From Pinguiococcus pyrenoidosus (Eukaryota > Sar > Pinguiophyceae > Pinguiochrysidales > Pinguiochrysidaceae), in the NCBI GenBank assembly GCA_019677205.1, contig JAAMXY010000993.1, forward strand, positions 1-64,000: DNA of 64,000 nucleotides, read 5' to 3'. A model generated the notes under the pieces. That model worked only from the letters and a program-made list of their open reading frames with translations. It made no database searches and was not told where the DNA came from. Positions 50,350 to 62,950 of this stretch are shown piece by piece (positions within the stretch are counted from its first letter, which is position 1; every line of letters begins with the position of its first letter). The translations under genes were made by a program, and so were the position numbers.

Positions 50350-50995
50350 CTTGTAAAATTGGCTTTTTCCTTGCAAAATTGGCCGAAAAACCCAGTTTTG
50401 CTTCTTGAATCGGGATTTGTTCTTCGAAAGGTGGAATGGCCTCCTCTGGTGCTCTGCCCTTGAGTGCGATTCTCACAAAGTCTTCCGGCCTCAGGCGCTC
50501 TTTGAGACCTGAAGGACCGTAGAATTCAAAGACAGCAAAAAAGTTGAGGCCAAAGCGCCAAAAAGCGTTGCCTCTCTATTGAGCTATGCAATGGATCAAT
50601 AAGGAGGACGTTTCAAGATTTGGTACTACCTCTTCGATACTCCTTTGACGCTTTTGCTCTTTTGTTTGGTTTTCGACGCTTCTCTCTCTCTCTCTCTTTC
50701 TTGAAAAGTGGATGGAATGATGCTGCTGGCGCCAACGGGATGTGTGCAGTGCGTAGATGGAGGAGAGGGGGCGCAACGTGGATCCTAGATATCCGCACAG
50801 GGCAGAACGCAACCTGACGAGTTCACGAGCAGATGGGGAGTGATGTCGACGTCGATGAAGGATTTGGTGATGATAAACCCGCACAAACACCTCGGAACAC
50901 ATCCGAACAAGCACAAGCAGGACACGAAAAGCACGAGAAAGGCGCCGATGAGAAATACTCTTTATCCTATGCGTGCTGTGTGCCACGCGCGGCTC
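50350..50995. other. Intergenic, nothing recognised
   Basis: Lies between the coiled-coil gene start and the dynamin 3' end. It holds a CTCTCTCT microsatellite at about 50,682-50,702. A small plus frame is GC-driven only. Confidence 0.5.
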
Positions 50996-53900
50996 TTATG
51001 TGCTATTGGCGTTGTAGTCGCGCACTTCGTTCACGATTCGCGCCGCTCTCTCGAGCACTTCGCGGAACTCGTAGCAAGTGGCCCTGCGAAGAAGATCGTC
51101 AGATTCCGCGTCATTGTGCTGAGCGGACGCTACATCTCATCTCACGCAGGAGACATACCTTCTTTGGGCTACGTCGTCCGTCTCTCGGAGGAGCTGCGGC
51201 AGCTCGTCTTCCTTGTAGAGAGACGCCACCAGCTCGTTCTGCAGCTCGGACTTGCACTTGTTCACCAAGAAGCACATGATCGTCTTGGGCACCAAATCCA
51301 TGTAGTTCTTGCGCACAATGTCGAAGTACGAGCGGAGCAGAGACTTGATGATCTCCGTCTCGATGCGTTCGCGGTCGGTCGGCGCGTCCTCGGCGCGCGA
51401 CATGGAATCCGGCATTTGCTGCAGCTTGATCACTGGACTCTGCTGGCTTCCGGTTGCGCTCGAAGTGGCTTGCCCTACTACACGTGCCGGAACACCATGA
51501 ATGGTTGTCGCCGCCACGCTGGAAGGAAGGGAACCATTCGCACCATTGTTGGAGGAATTCGCACCGAAGATCAGGCTCATGATGCCTCCCGAGGGCTGCG
51601 GCGTGTGCGACGGCGAGCTGCGCGCCAAGGCCTGGCCGTTGCTACGCGCCTTGGAATCCTGGAGGGACCAATCGGGACAGACCTTGCTTTAGATTTTCCG
51701 CGCCAACAACCACGATGGAAGGGGAAAGGGAAAGCGTCCGAAGCAACCCTGGAAACACCTCACCTGGCTTTGCGCGTTCTGCTGGGCGTAGTTCTGCCTC
51801 ATCGAGTTCGGGCGATTCGCCTGGTTGCGATGGAGATTCTCCGGCATCTGCACCGGAGGCGTGGTCGGCGGGAGCTCACCGACGTATTCCTTCAGGACCA
51901 GAGAGCCAAGCCATCATAAGCTTCCGAGCAATCAGCAAAGCTTCGCGAAGGCCGCTTTCTGTCAAGTACCTGAGGCTGCCGCGATTCCATGAGCTGCGCA
52001 ACTGCTTTGGAGCCTCCGATAAAGTCGGGGTGAGCCGTGTTGATGTAGCTCAGCTCGATCTGAATCAGGTTGGAGATCATCTGCTGCGTGGGCGAGACGC
52101 TTCGCCTGCGGTCCATGGAGAGGGGGTGGCAGATCAGCGTCACACTCCGGTCACTGCCCGGGAGCACAAGCACTGTGGCTACCTCAGCAATTTGCTCATG
52201 ACGTCCATGACCCGGTCACGGAGCTCGGGGAACCTGCTCAGCTCCGTAGTTTCGCACTGCGTCGAGATGCGCTGCATCTCGTCGAAGACTAGGTCGCAGC
52301 ATTGCAAACCCGGCTGCTCAAGCCTGCAGGGTGATTCGTTACCACCACAGAACCTTGGATGCCCTACTACCAAAAAAGAACGGAACAGACATGGTACCTG
52401 GCGATCTGCCTCTTTACGAGGAGGTCGAAGCTAATCTCGGGAACGAAGAGGCTCTGCCGGGTCCCATGTGCGTTCGCAATCACGGTCCGAATCTCTTCAT
52501 CCCGGAGTCCGTCAAAGGGATCGATGCCCTGCAGGCTCCGTCCAAAGAGATCGTTGAAGATGTAGCTAATCCGAGCTCCGCCGTAAAGCTCCGTCATCTG
52601 CGAGTTCAGCGTCGCCTTGTTGGTGGCGGCTCCTCCACGGCCGTCGATGGCCGCGGCAAAGCTGTCGCAGAAGCGGCTTAGCAGCTGGAGAAGCTGGCTT
52701 CCGAGCGTCCGCTGAGTCTGATCCGACGTCGGCTCGCCCAATGCATCCAGCTCCGCCTGCGTGGGCATGAAGGAGCATCCAAGATGAGGTGGGAAAGTCC
52801 ATCGTGAATCCGACACGCGGACTCTGAGCCACCTGCACTTCCAGAAGGAGGCTTGCAATGCGCTGCTTGATGTCCGGCAGCGTGTCGCGGATGTGATGGA
52901 GCAGGATGTGGTTCAAGATCCGCGTCAGCGTCGGGGTGCCACAGCGATGAAGCATGTGGCGATACGCAGTATGGTTCCTGAAGAAGTCCGCCTCCTTCTT
53001 CTGCGCATCGGATATCTTCGTGCCGTTCTCGATGTCGCGCTGGCCGCTGATGATGTTTGGGGAGTTCAGGGGTAAAACCAAGGGTATCAGCAATGACGAG
53101 TGAAGCCTGACAAGCAGACAAGCAGACAAGCAGACAAGCAGACAAGCAGCCTCGAAAAGCTCACCGGTTGACGACGCCGACGTAGCCGAGGCGCAGTGGG
53201 ATGACGCGATTCATGAGCATCTCGGAGGCGTCGGTGCCCGGATCCATGAGGTCTAGCTTGGTGAGCACGCCGACCGTGCGCACACCTACGATTCGCACCG
53301 TTATCCCCTTTGTCTTTTCATGAAAATCACTTGCAGACACCAAAAGAAACACACACACACACACACATTCACACAGACACACACACAAATCATCACCTTC
53401 TGGATCCACTTCGCGGGCCATCTTCAGGGCATCCGAGTTGGCAAGGTCGGTGTTCCCGGCCGTGACGGCCAGGATGACGGCGTTGGGATTGGTGATGTAC
53501 TGCATGCACATGTCATGGATCTGGAACTCGATGTCAGCCGGCTGATCCCCGACGCTAACCTAGGAGCACACGAGAACGAAGATCAGTGTGGAGCCGAGCA
53601 ATGCAGTGGGACGCGACGACCGGAGAGGGCACGTACTTTAGTGATTCCCGGCAAGTCCACGAGCGTGAGGTTCAGGACTTTGGGGCTGTGTATGCGCAGG
53701 GAGATCGGCTTGGTGCTGATGCCCTTGTTTCGCCCAGTGGTCCGATCCGTTTCGCGCTGGATCTCGTTCCGAATCTCATCGAAGTCGTAGATCTGGCAAG
53801 CGCAGCGCTCGAGTCATATTGATGCTGCTCATCCACCACCTCACCAAATCGCTACACTCGCACCTTATCATTCGGCCGGTGGAGAAACTCGCCATACGCC

Positions 53901-54276
53901 TTGGCCTCCGCGCTACCATCAGTAGGGCTGGAAGTGTTGAAGAGCTGCAGGATCAGCGGCCGCCGAGTCACGATGCCGGTGCCTAACATCGCAAGACAGA
54001 CGTCTTAGACCCCTCTCTCCCTGCGCCATCCATCTCCACCACGTGGTACCTCTCGGCAAGAAGTCGCTCCCGACCACATTTTCCAGAACCGACGATTTTC
54101 CCGAGGACTGCGAGCCGATCACCTATAGTACACGCCGGCGGCTTAAAGCTTCCGCCGCTGAACGAGAGAAACATCGCCAGTTCCCGTACCACAATCTGCG
54201 GAAGGTCGATCGGCGCGTTCCCAATGGCGTTGAACACGTCTTGAAGCTTGTTAACCACCGGAATGAGGTTCTGCAT
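50996..54276 (-). CDS. Dynamin-related GTPase (DRP1/Dnm1 type)
   Basis: Thirteen exons (54,276-54,190; 54,122-54,050; 53,982-53,864; 53,792-53,637; 53,559-53,397; 53,285-53,165; 53,046-52,833; 52,756-52,398; 52,323-52,183; 52,105-51,970; 51,889-51,764; 51,658-51,159; 51,083-50,996) all join in phase, giving 760 residues. The start [19 protein letters not shown] is that of a dynamin GTPase domain. P-loop [18 protein letters not shown], switch [14 protein letters not shown], switch [10 protein letters not shown] and the TKLDLMDPG base-specificity motif are intact. The middle domain follows ([13 protein letters not shown]-like segment at exon 10), then a poorly conserved Gln/Asn/Ser-rich linker in place of a PH domain, and a GTPase effector domain ([20 protein letters not shown] ... 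[18 protein letters not shown]). Such proteins polymerise and divide membranes, usually mitochondria, peroxisomes or plastids. Confidence 0.94.
53105..53150. repeat. Five tandem ACAAGCAG units in a dynamin intron
   Basis: An eight-base unit (GACAAGCA) is repeated five times in the intron between exons 6 and 7. It is intronic, so length change would be neutral to the protein. Confidence 0.85.
53349..53388. repeat. CA-rich microsatellite in a dynamin intron
   Basis: An (AC)n run interrupted by TTC and AGAC lies in the intron between exons 5 and 6. Confidence 0.9.
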
Positions 54277-55385
54277 TCTGATACCGATGCGTCAGTGGCG
54301 GAAAACCCCTTTACACTTCACTGTATCTGTAGAGACACAAACGATTCTGTCAATTTTGGGTCCGCTTTCGCCGATTTTCTTGGTGTACCACCAGACTCCT
54401 TCGTAAACAACAAAAGATACGCGCGAAAAATCGCACTTTGCGCCGCAGAAACACGCGATTTCGCTGGAGACACCGCGAGCGCTCATTCGAATCTGCGCCG
54501 AAGGTCACTCTACAGCGGTCTCTGATGCTTTTTCGCCTCCGCTTTCGACGCAGTATCATACTCTACGACATTCAAACCCGCTCCACAGCAAAAACCTGAG
54601 AGTTTAAACACAAAAAGGCGCCAAGATTACCGCAGGAACGTTGTGGAGTTCCACGAGGACCCAATTCAAACTTCGCCTGTACTTCAGCCGTATAGACCGC
54701 GGTGCGGAGCGGGGGACAGCTCTGCGAGAGAAGATAAGGAGAGCTTCGCGGGCGCTGAGTGAAGTTGGCGCCGATGAATCCGCCAATTTCGCTGTATATC
54801 CGCGCGAGAAACGGCGGGAAATTCGACTTTGCGGATCGGTCGTTAATCTTGGTAACAAGATTTGTTAGGGTTGACATCAGAGAGACGATAGGTCTGAATT
54901 TCAAATTATTTCAAGTGGAGTTCCACATCTTTTGATGATTGGATGTTTATGAATTCAAAAGCATTAAATGATGCAATCCACCAATCCACGCCGGGCCACT
55001 TTCGGTCAGCTGACTCAAGATCGCTTGGCGCCATTTTCTCTCGCCAGTTTCCCTCGTATCTTCCTGAGGAGCTCACCATCGAGAGCCCTTGGAGTACAGG
55101 CAACGAGAGCTTTGCATGTACGCATCTTTTCGACGGCGCTGCTCTTCAAGGCGGTAGTCTCGATGGCCGCCGCGGCCTCGGAGCCACCTTTCATCGCTCG
55201 TCGTGCGGAAGAACGACGGGCGTGGCGTCCTGTGAATATGCATTTCTGAGTTCCTCCGTTTTTGATAGTTTGAAGGAAAAGCTTCTGTGGGGCATCAGTC
55301 ACCAACCTCCACCCTTCGTTCAACACGTCGACGCTGGTGTTGCTATGTCCAAAGCTTCGCCAGTCCTGCAGAAGTATTAAGTGAG

Positions 55386-55416
<31 letters not shown>
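54277..55416. other. Intergenic region, nothing firmly recognised
   Basis: 1.1 kb between the dynamin start and the EF-hand gene stop. Several short frames occur but none has protein-like character. Bases 54,890-54,965 are AT-rich. An (ATC)n repeat lies at its right edge, next to the EF-hand stop codon. Confidence 0.5.

Positions 55417-55421
<5 letters not shown>
55386..55421. repeat. (ATC)12 microsatellite abutting the EF-hand gene stop
   Basis: Twelve ATC units. On the minus strand they read TGA in the frame of the upstream gene, so the stop codon at 55,417-55,419 is followed by ten more in-frame TGA codons. Confidence 0.95.
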
Positions 55422-58400
55422 TGAATCCTAAGGTTTGAAACCTTGCATCCCCGAATGCCATTACCTTGGGAGAGTCGTACGGCTCAGAGGACTTCGCCAA
55501 TGGCTCCTCGAATCGCGGAGAGTAGTCCCGCGGTGCACGCCGCGGTGGACTCCCCGTCGCTTTCCTCTGGATGCTGTTGTAGATGCGATCGAACTCTCTG
55601 CGTTCCGCCGCGCTAGCGTGGCGAGAGTACCACGCCTCGACGTTCCTCGGGTCCAGGAAGGGATCCGTAGTGGTTGGCAGGTTCAGGTCCACTTTCATGC
55701 CGTCGAAGCCGTCGCCGTCCACGCTGTAGTTGGGCGGATGCTGCGACGCCGCCGTGCACCATCGGATGAAGTCCTCAAAGCGCGCGGATTCCGGCGCGGC
55801 CTTGTCGCTAAAGGCCGCGCGTATAATCTCCCGCTGGAAGACGCTCAGAAGAATCCGCATCTCGTCCAGGCACTCGAAAAAGATATCGAAGGGACACAGG
55901 CCCATGTCGACGGCGTCCGTGCGGTACCGGCGCGAAATGCTCTGCCGCAGCTGCTGCAGCACGTCGGGGAACCTCGAGGCTAGGATCTGGGTCTTCAAGC
56001 TCGCCCGCAGCTGCCGGATGTCCTTGGCTTTGCCGGCCACGTCCCTGGAGAAAACGACGTAGTCCACGCCGCGGGAGGTGCCGCTGTGCGAGTAGTTCAG
56101 GTAGATGAAGCCAAGGGTCTTCGGCACGAGCTCGACGTTCAGATCGGCCAGCGCGTCCTCGAACTGCACCGGCGTCAAGAAGCCCGCTCGCAGGGCGTCA
56201 TACTGCTCGAAGTGGCTCAGCACGTTGATCGTCTGCGCCCGGTTGAGGGCGAAAGCGACGGAGTACAGGATCCTCGCGGGACTTCCCGCAATCCCTTTGC
56301 CTTCCTTCGGTGTTGGCAAGGTCAGGGTCTGCGTTGGCAAGGTCAGGGCCTGCGTTGGCATGTGCACAGGCGCCGGCGAGCCCGGACGTTTCTTGTGCGG
56401 GTGTAGAAGCCGGTAGAACTCCTCGTAGTCGACACGCCCGTCCACTCGAGGTGCCAGCTTTGCCACCAGGGACTTGGCTTCACCACGGGTGACCCGATAG
56501 CCGAGCATTCGCATGCAGTGCATGAAATCGGACATGCTCACCAAGCCGTCGCGACTCTCGTCGTGCAGAGCGAAAACCGCGTGGAACGGCACCCCACGAT
56601 CCTGAGACACCGCGATGGCCTGGCGAATCCGCTCCAGCGCGTGGATGGTGACGTCGTCCAAGCTATTCAAGTCGTCCTCGTCGTCGTCGAGGGCTGCGTC
56701 ACCAACCTTGACGCGCAGCACATCTTCAGCGAATTGGCTGTAGTCGACCCCGCCCTCCGGAGTGGAGTAAAATTGCACCACATCTCGTCTGGTCCCGTCA
56801 GAGAGAGCAAAGTATCTGTCAAGGAAGCGCTTGAACAAGGACTTGGCGACCGTTCCCCGGCCGGCGGCATCCTTGTCTCGGAGCTTCGCGAAGAGAGTCT
56901 CCCTCTCGCTCCTATGGCGAAAGCGCCGCCGTATCTGGTTGTCAAGCGCCTTGATCAGCTTCGCTCGGTCCGGTGTGCTGCCGAATCTTCGGTAGTCGTC
57001 GCCGGTGAGAAACTCGTGGGCGCCTTCTGCTTCGTCGTCGTCCGAGTCACCCAGAGGCGCGCTTGCTGGAGTCGTGAAGAATGCCAAAAGCTCATCGTAG
57101 TCGACCTCACCGGAACCATCGACGTCGAGGGCGTCGAACGTCTGCTTCAGCTCAGCGTAGCCGATTTCGGAGCCGACGTCCAGCTTCACCAGCGCGCCGT
57201 GGAAGCCCGCGAGATTGACGAACCCTTTCCCTGTCTTATCCACCGCGTCGAAGGCTTTGGACACCTTCTTGTGATCCCCGGGCTCCAGATACTTCTCATG
57301 GAGCTCCGCCTGGAGCACCGCTAGATTGCGGCGGATGCGACGCCGCTGTTGCGACAGCTTGGTTCGCAGCTGTTCAAGCTGCATCTGCTGAATCTTGACG
57401 ACGGCCTTGGACCGCTTCAGGAGGAATGCCTTCACCCCCCGCGGCGTCGCGCGCGTCTCGCCGTCGGAGCACATTTGATGGAACAAAGCTTTGACGTCGG
57501 CCGCAGTCACCCCGGCTGCTTGGTACTGCTCCCGAACGGCTGTCGTAAAGTCATGCAAAGTGATGCCGGCCTTCTCTCTCTTTCGGATATCTAGTGCGGC
57601 AAAGGCGGCGAAGCAATCAAGCCTGCGGCCTTTCTTCGTTGCGGCGTCCTCGAGCCACTGCACGACGCCTCTCTCGAAGGATACGTAGTTGGTGGATCGT
57701 TTCCGCGTTCGCACACTGGCGTTCAGGTCTCCGCCATTCTCACTAAGGCTGAGCAGCTCAACGAGGCCACGAAGAAACTTCTCCGCATGAATTGTGAACG
57801 CTTGCGCCTCCGCCGCACCGACGTGCTGAGCCAGACTTACCCATTCCCGGGCGCTCACGATCCCAGGAGACTTGTCCTTGAGGAAGCTGTCCCGGAGACT
57901 CCTCTCCAAGTCCATCAAGGGGATGTAGCCATCCTCGTGCGGAGCGAGGCGCTTCACAAAGTCCCGCATGCTGGAGGCCTCGGTGGAGCGCAGCAAGTCC
58001 GACTGCCACTCCAGCTGCTTGCGCAGGACCTTCAGGAGCTTCGCGAGGGAGCGCGCTCCGTTGAGGAAGAAGTCCTGCAGATCCCCGCGCCGAATCTCGC
58101 CGTCGCCGTACGGCGAGATTCTCCAGACGAGTTGCCGGATCTCGCTGTGGGAGAGCCTGCGACCTAGGCGGAGCGTCAACAAATTGATGTCGCCGGCGTC
58201 CAAGCATGCCGTCGGGTGCATCGCCTGCGCGCGGGTGCGGAAGACGGCGCCGTGGCGCCGAAGGCGCCGCAAGAACAGGCTGAGCCATGCGTTCAAGCTG
58301 GGGTCGTCGACGCCGGTGTGGCCCTCTCCATCTCGCTGGAAGATCGTCGTGCTCAGGCCCTTGTGCGTCATGACCTCGCCCGCCACGTTGAGAGAGGCGT

Positions 58401-60618
58401 CGGTGATAAACTGCCGAACGGCTTCAGCCGCCAGCGTGATGCGATAGCCTTGGCGTCTCGCTGACGATTTGAGCGTGGCGTGGTCACCCATGAGCAGCGC
58501 CAGGAAGCTTGAGAAGTCGACGAAGCCGCGGCCCTCTCCATCCGCGTCGGCATCGAAGCGATGGAACACCCTTGCGACCTCGGCTTCGGTAAGGCCAAAG
58601 TACCCCGCGCCTTCGACGAGCACTTGGATGTCTTCCGGCGTCAGGAGGTTGTCGTTGTCGTCGTCAAGGTCGTAAAAAAGCTCTTCCAGCTTGGCTCGGC
58701 GCTCGACCACATGCCGTTCACCGCCGTAGGCTGCTCTCAGACCGTCGACCACGGCGTCAATCTCCTCTTCGTGGAGCGCCAGGAAGTGCACAAACTCTTC
58801 CCTGGTGATGACGGCGACCCGGGACGGCGGCCGCGTGGTGAAGACGCTCACGCGGCGCACCAACGTAGAGAAGTCGTGCTTGTCCAGAAAGACGCCAGCG
58901 CGCTCGAGCAGCGTCTGGAACTGAGTCCGGGTGATGTGGCCTCTGCCGCCGCGGTCCAGCTCGTTGAAGGCGCAGATGTAGGTCGTGAGGCTGCCCTCCG
59001 AGACCTCCTCCGACTTCCTCTCTATCGGTGCCGCGTAGGTCCTGAGCGCCCGCCGCACCGACGCCGCAATGCCGCTGTCGCGAGGTTCTCCCGGCCGGAG
59101 CTCCGTCGTCGCAAAGTCGACGCGCCGAACCCGCTGCGGCTTGAGCCACACGAACACGTCGAGCTGCGGCGAGAACAGCGTCGGATGACGCAGGGCTCCG
59201 TCCACCCTGAGGTAGCCCGCCCCCGGCGTCCTCCAGACTTGATTGGCATTATCCCTGGCGTCGCCCATGGTGATGGCCACATTCACGATGGCGTCGCTCT
59301 CCTCCCGCGGCGCGCTCGCGCGTCGGACCCACAGAAACTGCGGCGTGCGGAAGCTCCGCTTCGCCGCCACGTTGTCGGAGACGCAGACGTAGCCTCTCGC
59401 GACGAGGTCGCCGTCCACCTTGCGTTTCCGCAGCAGGAGGTCCACGATGGGCGCGAAGCGGCGGGCGTAGCGACTGGCGTTCTTGTAGAGCAGCCACATG
59501 TTCACGCGGCGGCGCCGGCCAACGCGGCCGCTTAAGTCCGAGTCCACGCGCAGGTAGCCGAGGCGCTCGAAGCGCTTCCACTGCGCCTCGGAGCTGGTGA
59601 CTCGCACGTCCACGATCGGTTCCTTGACGCCCGTGGCCACTTGCAGGCCGACATTGAGGCGTGAGAGTGCGGCGGTGACGTCGTCGTAGGACGCGCGGCC
59701 GTCTCCGTCGCCACAGGCATCAAGCAAGGCCACGAAGTCGGAGACGGCGGCGTGGTCCACCGACATGGCCCACCTCTCGTTCAGGTACCTCTTGAGCGGG
59801 GCCGGGTCAAGGAAGCGCCCCTCCGCGTCGCAGACCTCGTCGAACCAGTCTCTCACGTGGGTGTCGTCGCGGAGCTTGCTGAGCGCCTTGCGCATGAGGA
59901 CGTCGAAGTCCGCGACGCTCTGGGCGTCGGCGCAGACGAACTTGAGCAGCGTGAACGCGTCCACGCGCTTCATCTTTTGCGGGCCCAAGACGCCCACGCT
60001 GGTGCCCAGGATTCGAGCGAACAGATGCGCCGCTGCGCTCTCGGAGATCTGCGTCACTCGCGGATGGCGGATGCTGAACAGGAGGTTCTTAAACACCTCC
60101 TTGGTGAGGCCGCGCCGACACCAGCGCCGCATCAGCTTGGCAGCGTCTTCGTCACTCTCTCTGGCAAGCACCTCAGCATACTCGCGCAAGAAGCGCGACA
60201 TGTCCGCAATGGATCGGCCAGCCACGGCGTCGTCATCCCGCACCAAGAGACCTTTGAACGCCGCAGCTGCAGCCTCCACTTCATCTTCCGCATCCGCCGA
60301 CTCCAGCTGAATCTTCTTCTCCAGAGACACTGCGGTACCGTTGGGCAAGTCTTTCCGCTGAGTTTGAGTGAAGAGAGGCTCGGGCGGCGCCGCCTCTCTT
60401 GCGGCGCTGACGGGCTCGCCGTCGAAGGGCTTTAGGTGCTCCACGCTCAGCGTGGCCGTCCGGTGGCTCTCCGTCCACTCCACGTCCACCACCTTACCGC
60501 CATCGTGGAGCTTGGTGACCACCGCAGACTGGTGGCGCTTGCGACCGCGAGGCCGCGCGCGCACGCGCATCCCCACGTCTATCGCGACGCCCATCGGCGC
60601 GTCCTCCGCGCCGCTCAT
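55417..60618 (-). CDS. Large intronless EF-hand protein
   Basis: One open frame of 1,733 residues. The N-terminus (MSGAEDAPMGVAIDVGMRVR) opens a short Tudor/KOW-like barrel (RARPRGRKRHQSAVV ... VDVEWTESHRTATLSVEHL). Residues about 330-530 hold two or three repeats of a beta-rich module (FERLGYLRVDSDLSG, GDLVARGYVCVSDN, GYLRVDGALRHPTLF) resembling MABP-type domains. Over ten EF-hand-like helix-loop-helix segments follow, some with full calcium-loop character (FYDLDDDNDNLLTPEDI, FDALDVDGSGEVDYDEL), others degenerate (DAVDKTGKGFVNLAGF, LHDESRDGLVSMSDF). There are no membrane segments. Proteins of this shape are often axonemal or cytoskeletal calcium sensors (EFCAB6-like), but that is inference. 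The stop lies inside an (ATC)n repeat. Confidence 0.88.
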
Positions 60619-61014
60619 CCGGCGCTCTCCGGTGCGTCAGCGCCTCACATGGTCATTCTCAGACGGGGGAAGCGGCAAAGCTCGGGCTTGTCGTCTGTGG
60701 CGCGGCGGCTCAGCGGCGGAAGTTTGAATCGCGCCGCGCGTGAGAGGCGCGTGAAGCAGTACTGGTCGGGATCTCGGGGGCCGAATGGGTCGTTTCCGCC
60801 CGTTTGATTCGTCCGTGTCGCGGCCGTGTCGCGCCCACCGGCGGGTCGGGCCGGACCCAATGCGCAGTCCGGGAGGTTCCGCCAAACTGTCCTGGTGGTC
60901 AGCTGATCCACCAGTTGCTGCTGGTCAGTATCGATCCAGGACGAACCGGCGCGGGAGGTTGTGACGGACGGAGCCAGAACCGTGGAAGAATTCGCTAAAC
61001 GCCACGTACGCGTC
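60619..61014. promoter_or_regulatory. Divergent promoter region
   Basis: Separates the EF-hand gene (minus) from the dehydrogenase gene (plus). No TATA element seen. The dehydrogenase frame is open from 60,907 and reads protein-like (SIQDEPAREVV), so part of this interval may be its coding 5' end. Confidence 0.4.
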
Positions 61015-62496
61015 ATGCGGCGGGCCGCAAGGATCGCCGTGGTCGGCGGCCGTTCCGACGCCGCCTTCCGGGCTCTCGAGGCCCTACCCGAGCATGCAGA
61101 GGTGATTGGCGATTTTCGGTTTTTTTTTCCGGTGGACATCTTTTATGGCCTGACCTACGTGCGTTGTTGCCTTGCAGGTGTGCACGTTCATTGAAGACCT
61201 GGAGAGCGCCGCTCGAGCGGCCGTCGCGGACTGCAACGTGATTCTCATGGCGCCTACGGACCACCATGGCAAGGTGTGTTGCGACACCACGACGAGGAAT
61301 CGCTTGCTGATCAACTTGGAGGCGGTTCCTCCCCTGGAGAAGCTGGCTAAGAGTCGGCGTTCCCAAAGGAAATCGTGGATACTTTGCTGGATAGAATGCC
61401 CAAGCTGGAGTGGATTCACAGCCGCTGGGCCGGCGTGGACTCGTTCCTGACGCCGAAGCTCGTGGGCCGCCAGGATGTGCCCCTGACCAACGCCCGCGGC
61501 GTGTTCTCGTCGAGCTTGGCCGAGTACACGCTTTTCGCCTGCGGATTCTTCAGCAAGAGGGCCCGTGAGCTGCAGCAAAATCAGGTACAACCCCCCAAAG
61601 AACAAAAGCTCTCTTGCTTGCCGCCTTGCAGCAATCCTTATCAGCTTTGGCGCTTACGGATGTTTGCACCGCCCATGTGTGCATGTGTGCGATATCCAGG
61701 CGGATCGAAAATGGGAGAAGCTCACGGTGAAGGAGCTGCGAGGCGCGACCATGGGCGTCGCTGGCTTTGGAGACATCGGTCGCTCCTGCGCTGTGCTAGG
61801 GAAGGCCTATGGCATGCGGATACTGGCCCAGCGGCGTCGTCCCGAGCTATGCGAAGGTGATCCGATCGTCGACGAGAGCTTTGGGCAGGGGCAGGAGCAA
61901 CTGTAAGCGGTGGAGCTTTTTGCTTTCTGCTTCTCTGCAAAAGAACCAGAGCGGTGATCGCCCACTTTAACACAGCATATGCTTGGCTTTTTCCTTTGCT
62001 TTCCCGCAGATGTCAGATGGCGGCCGAGTCGGACTACTTCGTCGTCGCTGCGCCGCTGACGCCGCAGACACGGCAGATGATCAGCGCGGACGTTCTTGCG
62101 AGCCTGAAGCAGGGCGCCGTCCTCATCAACGTCGGGAGAGGGCCGCTCGTGGATGAGACTGCGTTGTGCGACGCCCTGGAGGTACGGGGATCGCGCAACA
62201 TGTGCATTTGCTCATGCGACGGGTCTTTGACACACGTACCGTACCTCGCGCTTTTGCGCCAACACCAGAACGAAGATCATCCGCTGGCCGGCGTGGCGCT
62301 CGACGTCTTCGAGCACGAGCCTCTACCTGATACGAGTCGGCTGTGGCATAATCCGAACGCGCTTCTGAGTCCTCACTGTGCGGATATGACGCCCACCTTC
62401 ATGGAAGACAGCGTCCACATGTTTGTGGAGAATGTGAAGCTGTTTCTTGCAGGCGAGCCCCTGAGGAATCTGGTAGACAAGGATGCAGGCTACTGA
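61015..62496 (+). CDS. D-isomer-specific 2-hydroxyacid dehydrogenase
   Basis: Six exons (61,015-61,101; 61,178-61,273; 61,369-61,584; 61,700-61,902; 62,010-62,181; 62,269-62,496) join in phase to 333 residues. This NAD(P)-dependent family reduces 2-oxoacids such as glyoxylate or hydroxypyruvate. The Rossmann motif is GVAGFGDIGRSCAV. The catalytic triad is complete: Arg in LINVGRGPLVDE, Glu in DVFEHEPLP, His in LLSPHCADM. The N-terminal catalytic part contains WIHSRWAGVDSFL and NARGVFSSSLAEYTL, the expected substrate-loop region. The start is uncertain: the first ATG of the conserved frame is at 61,015, but upstream sequence to 60,907 is open and protein-like, so a leader or earlier exon may exist. 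The acceptor of exon 3 could also be 15 bases earlier (61,354). Confidence 0.87.
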
Positions 62497-62848
62497 GACG
62501 AGTGCCCGACCGAGGTCCTCAATTCTTTGGTGAATGCCTGCAACCATGCTGCTTTCCGCGGTTCCTACATGCTTGATCTGAAACTATGCGCGCCAATGCG
62601 AGCGTTGGCCTGGGCTTTCTTGAAAGGCTTGCCCGACCGGTTGTGCAGCTTGTAGGAACAGCGCACCTAGAACTACTTGCCACGGAACGCATGCGGAGCA
62701 GGGTCTTCCGAACAGACGAGGGGCGCCAAACGACGCACAGAGAATAGAAGCGACTTTCCAACACACACATCGATGAGACCTTGCTCCCTCGTAAATATTG
62801 TACACCGACTAGCTGAGATCCGAGAGCAAAAGGAATGGCGCCCGGGAC
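62497..62848. other. Spacer between convergent genes
   Basis: About 350 bases holding the 3' flanks of the dehydrogenase and NF-YC genes. Nothing else seen. Confidence 0.5.
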
Positions 62849-62917
62849 CTACTGCTGTCCAGCCCTCTGCATCTGCTGCATCTGCTGCTGCTGCATGAGC
62901 TGTTGCTGCTGCATCAA

Positions 62918-62950
<33 letters not shown>

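Noticed and set aside
58561-59535. 324-residue plus-strand frame opposite the EF-hand gene
   Set aside because: No domain, Val/Arg/Glu shadow composition, entirely inside a clear coding frame.
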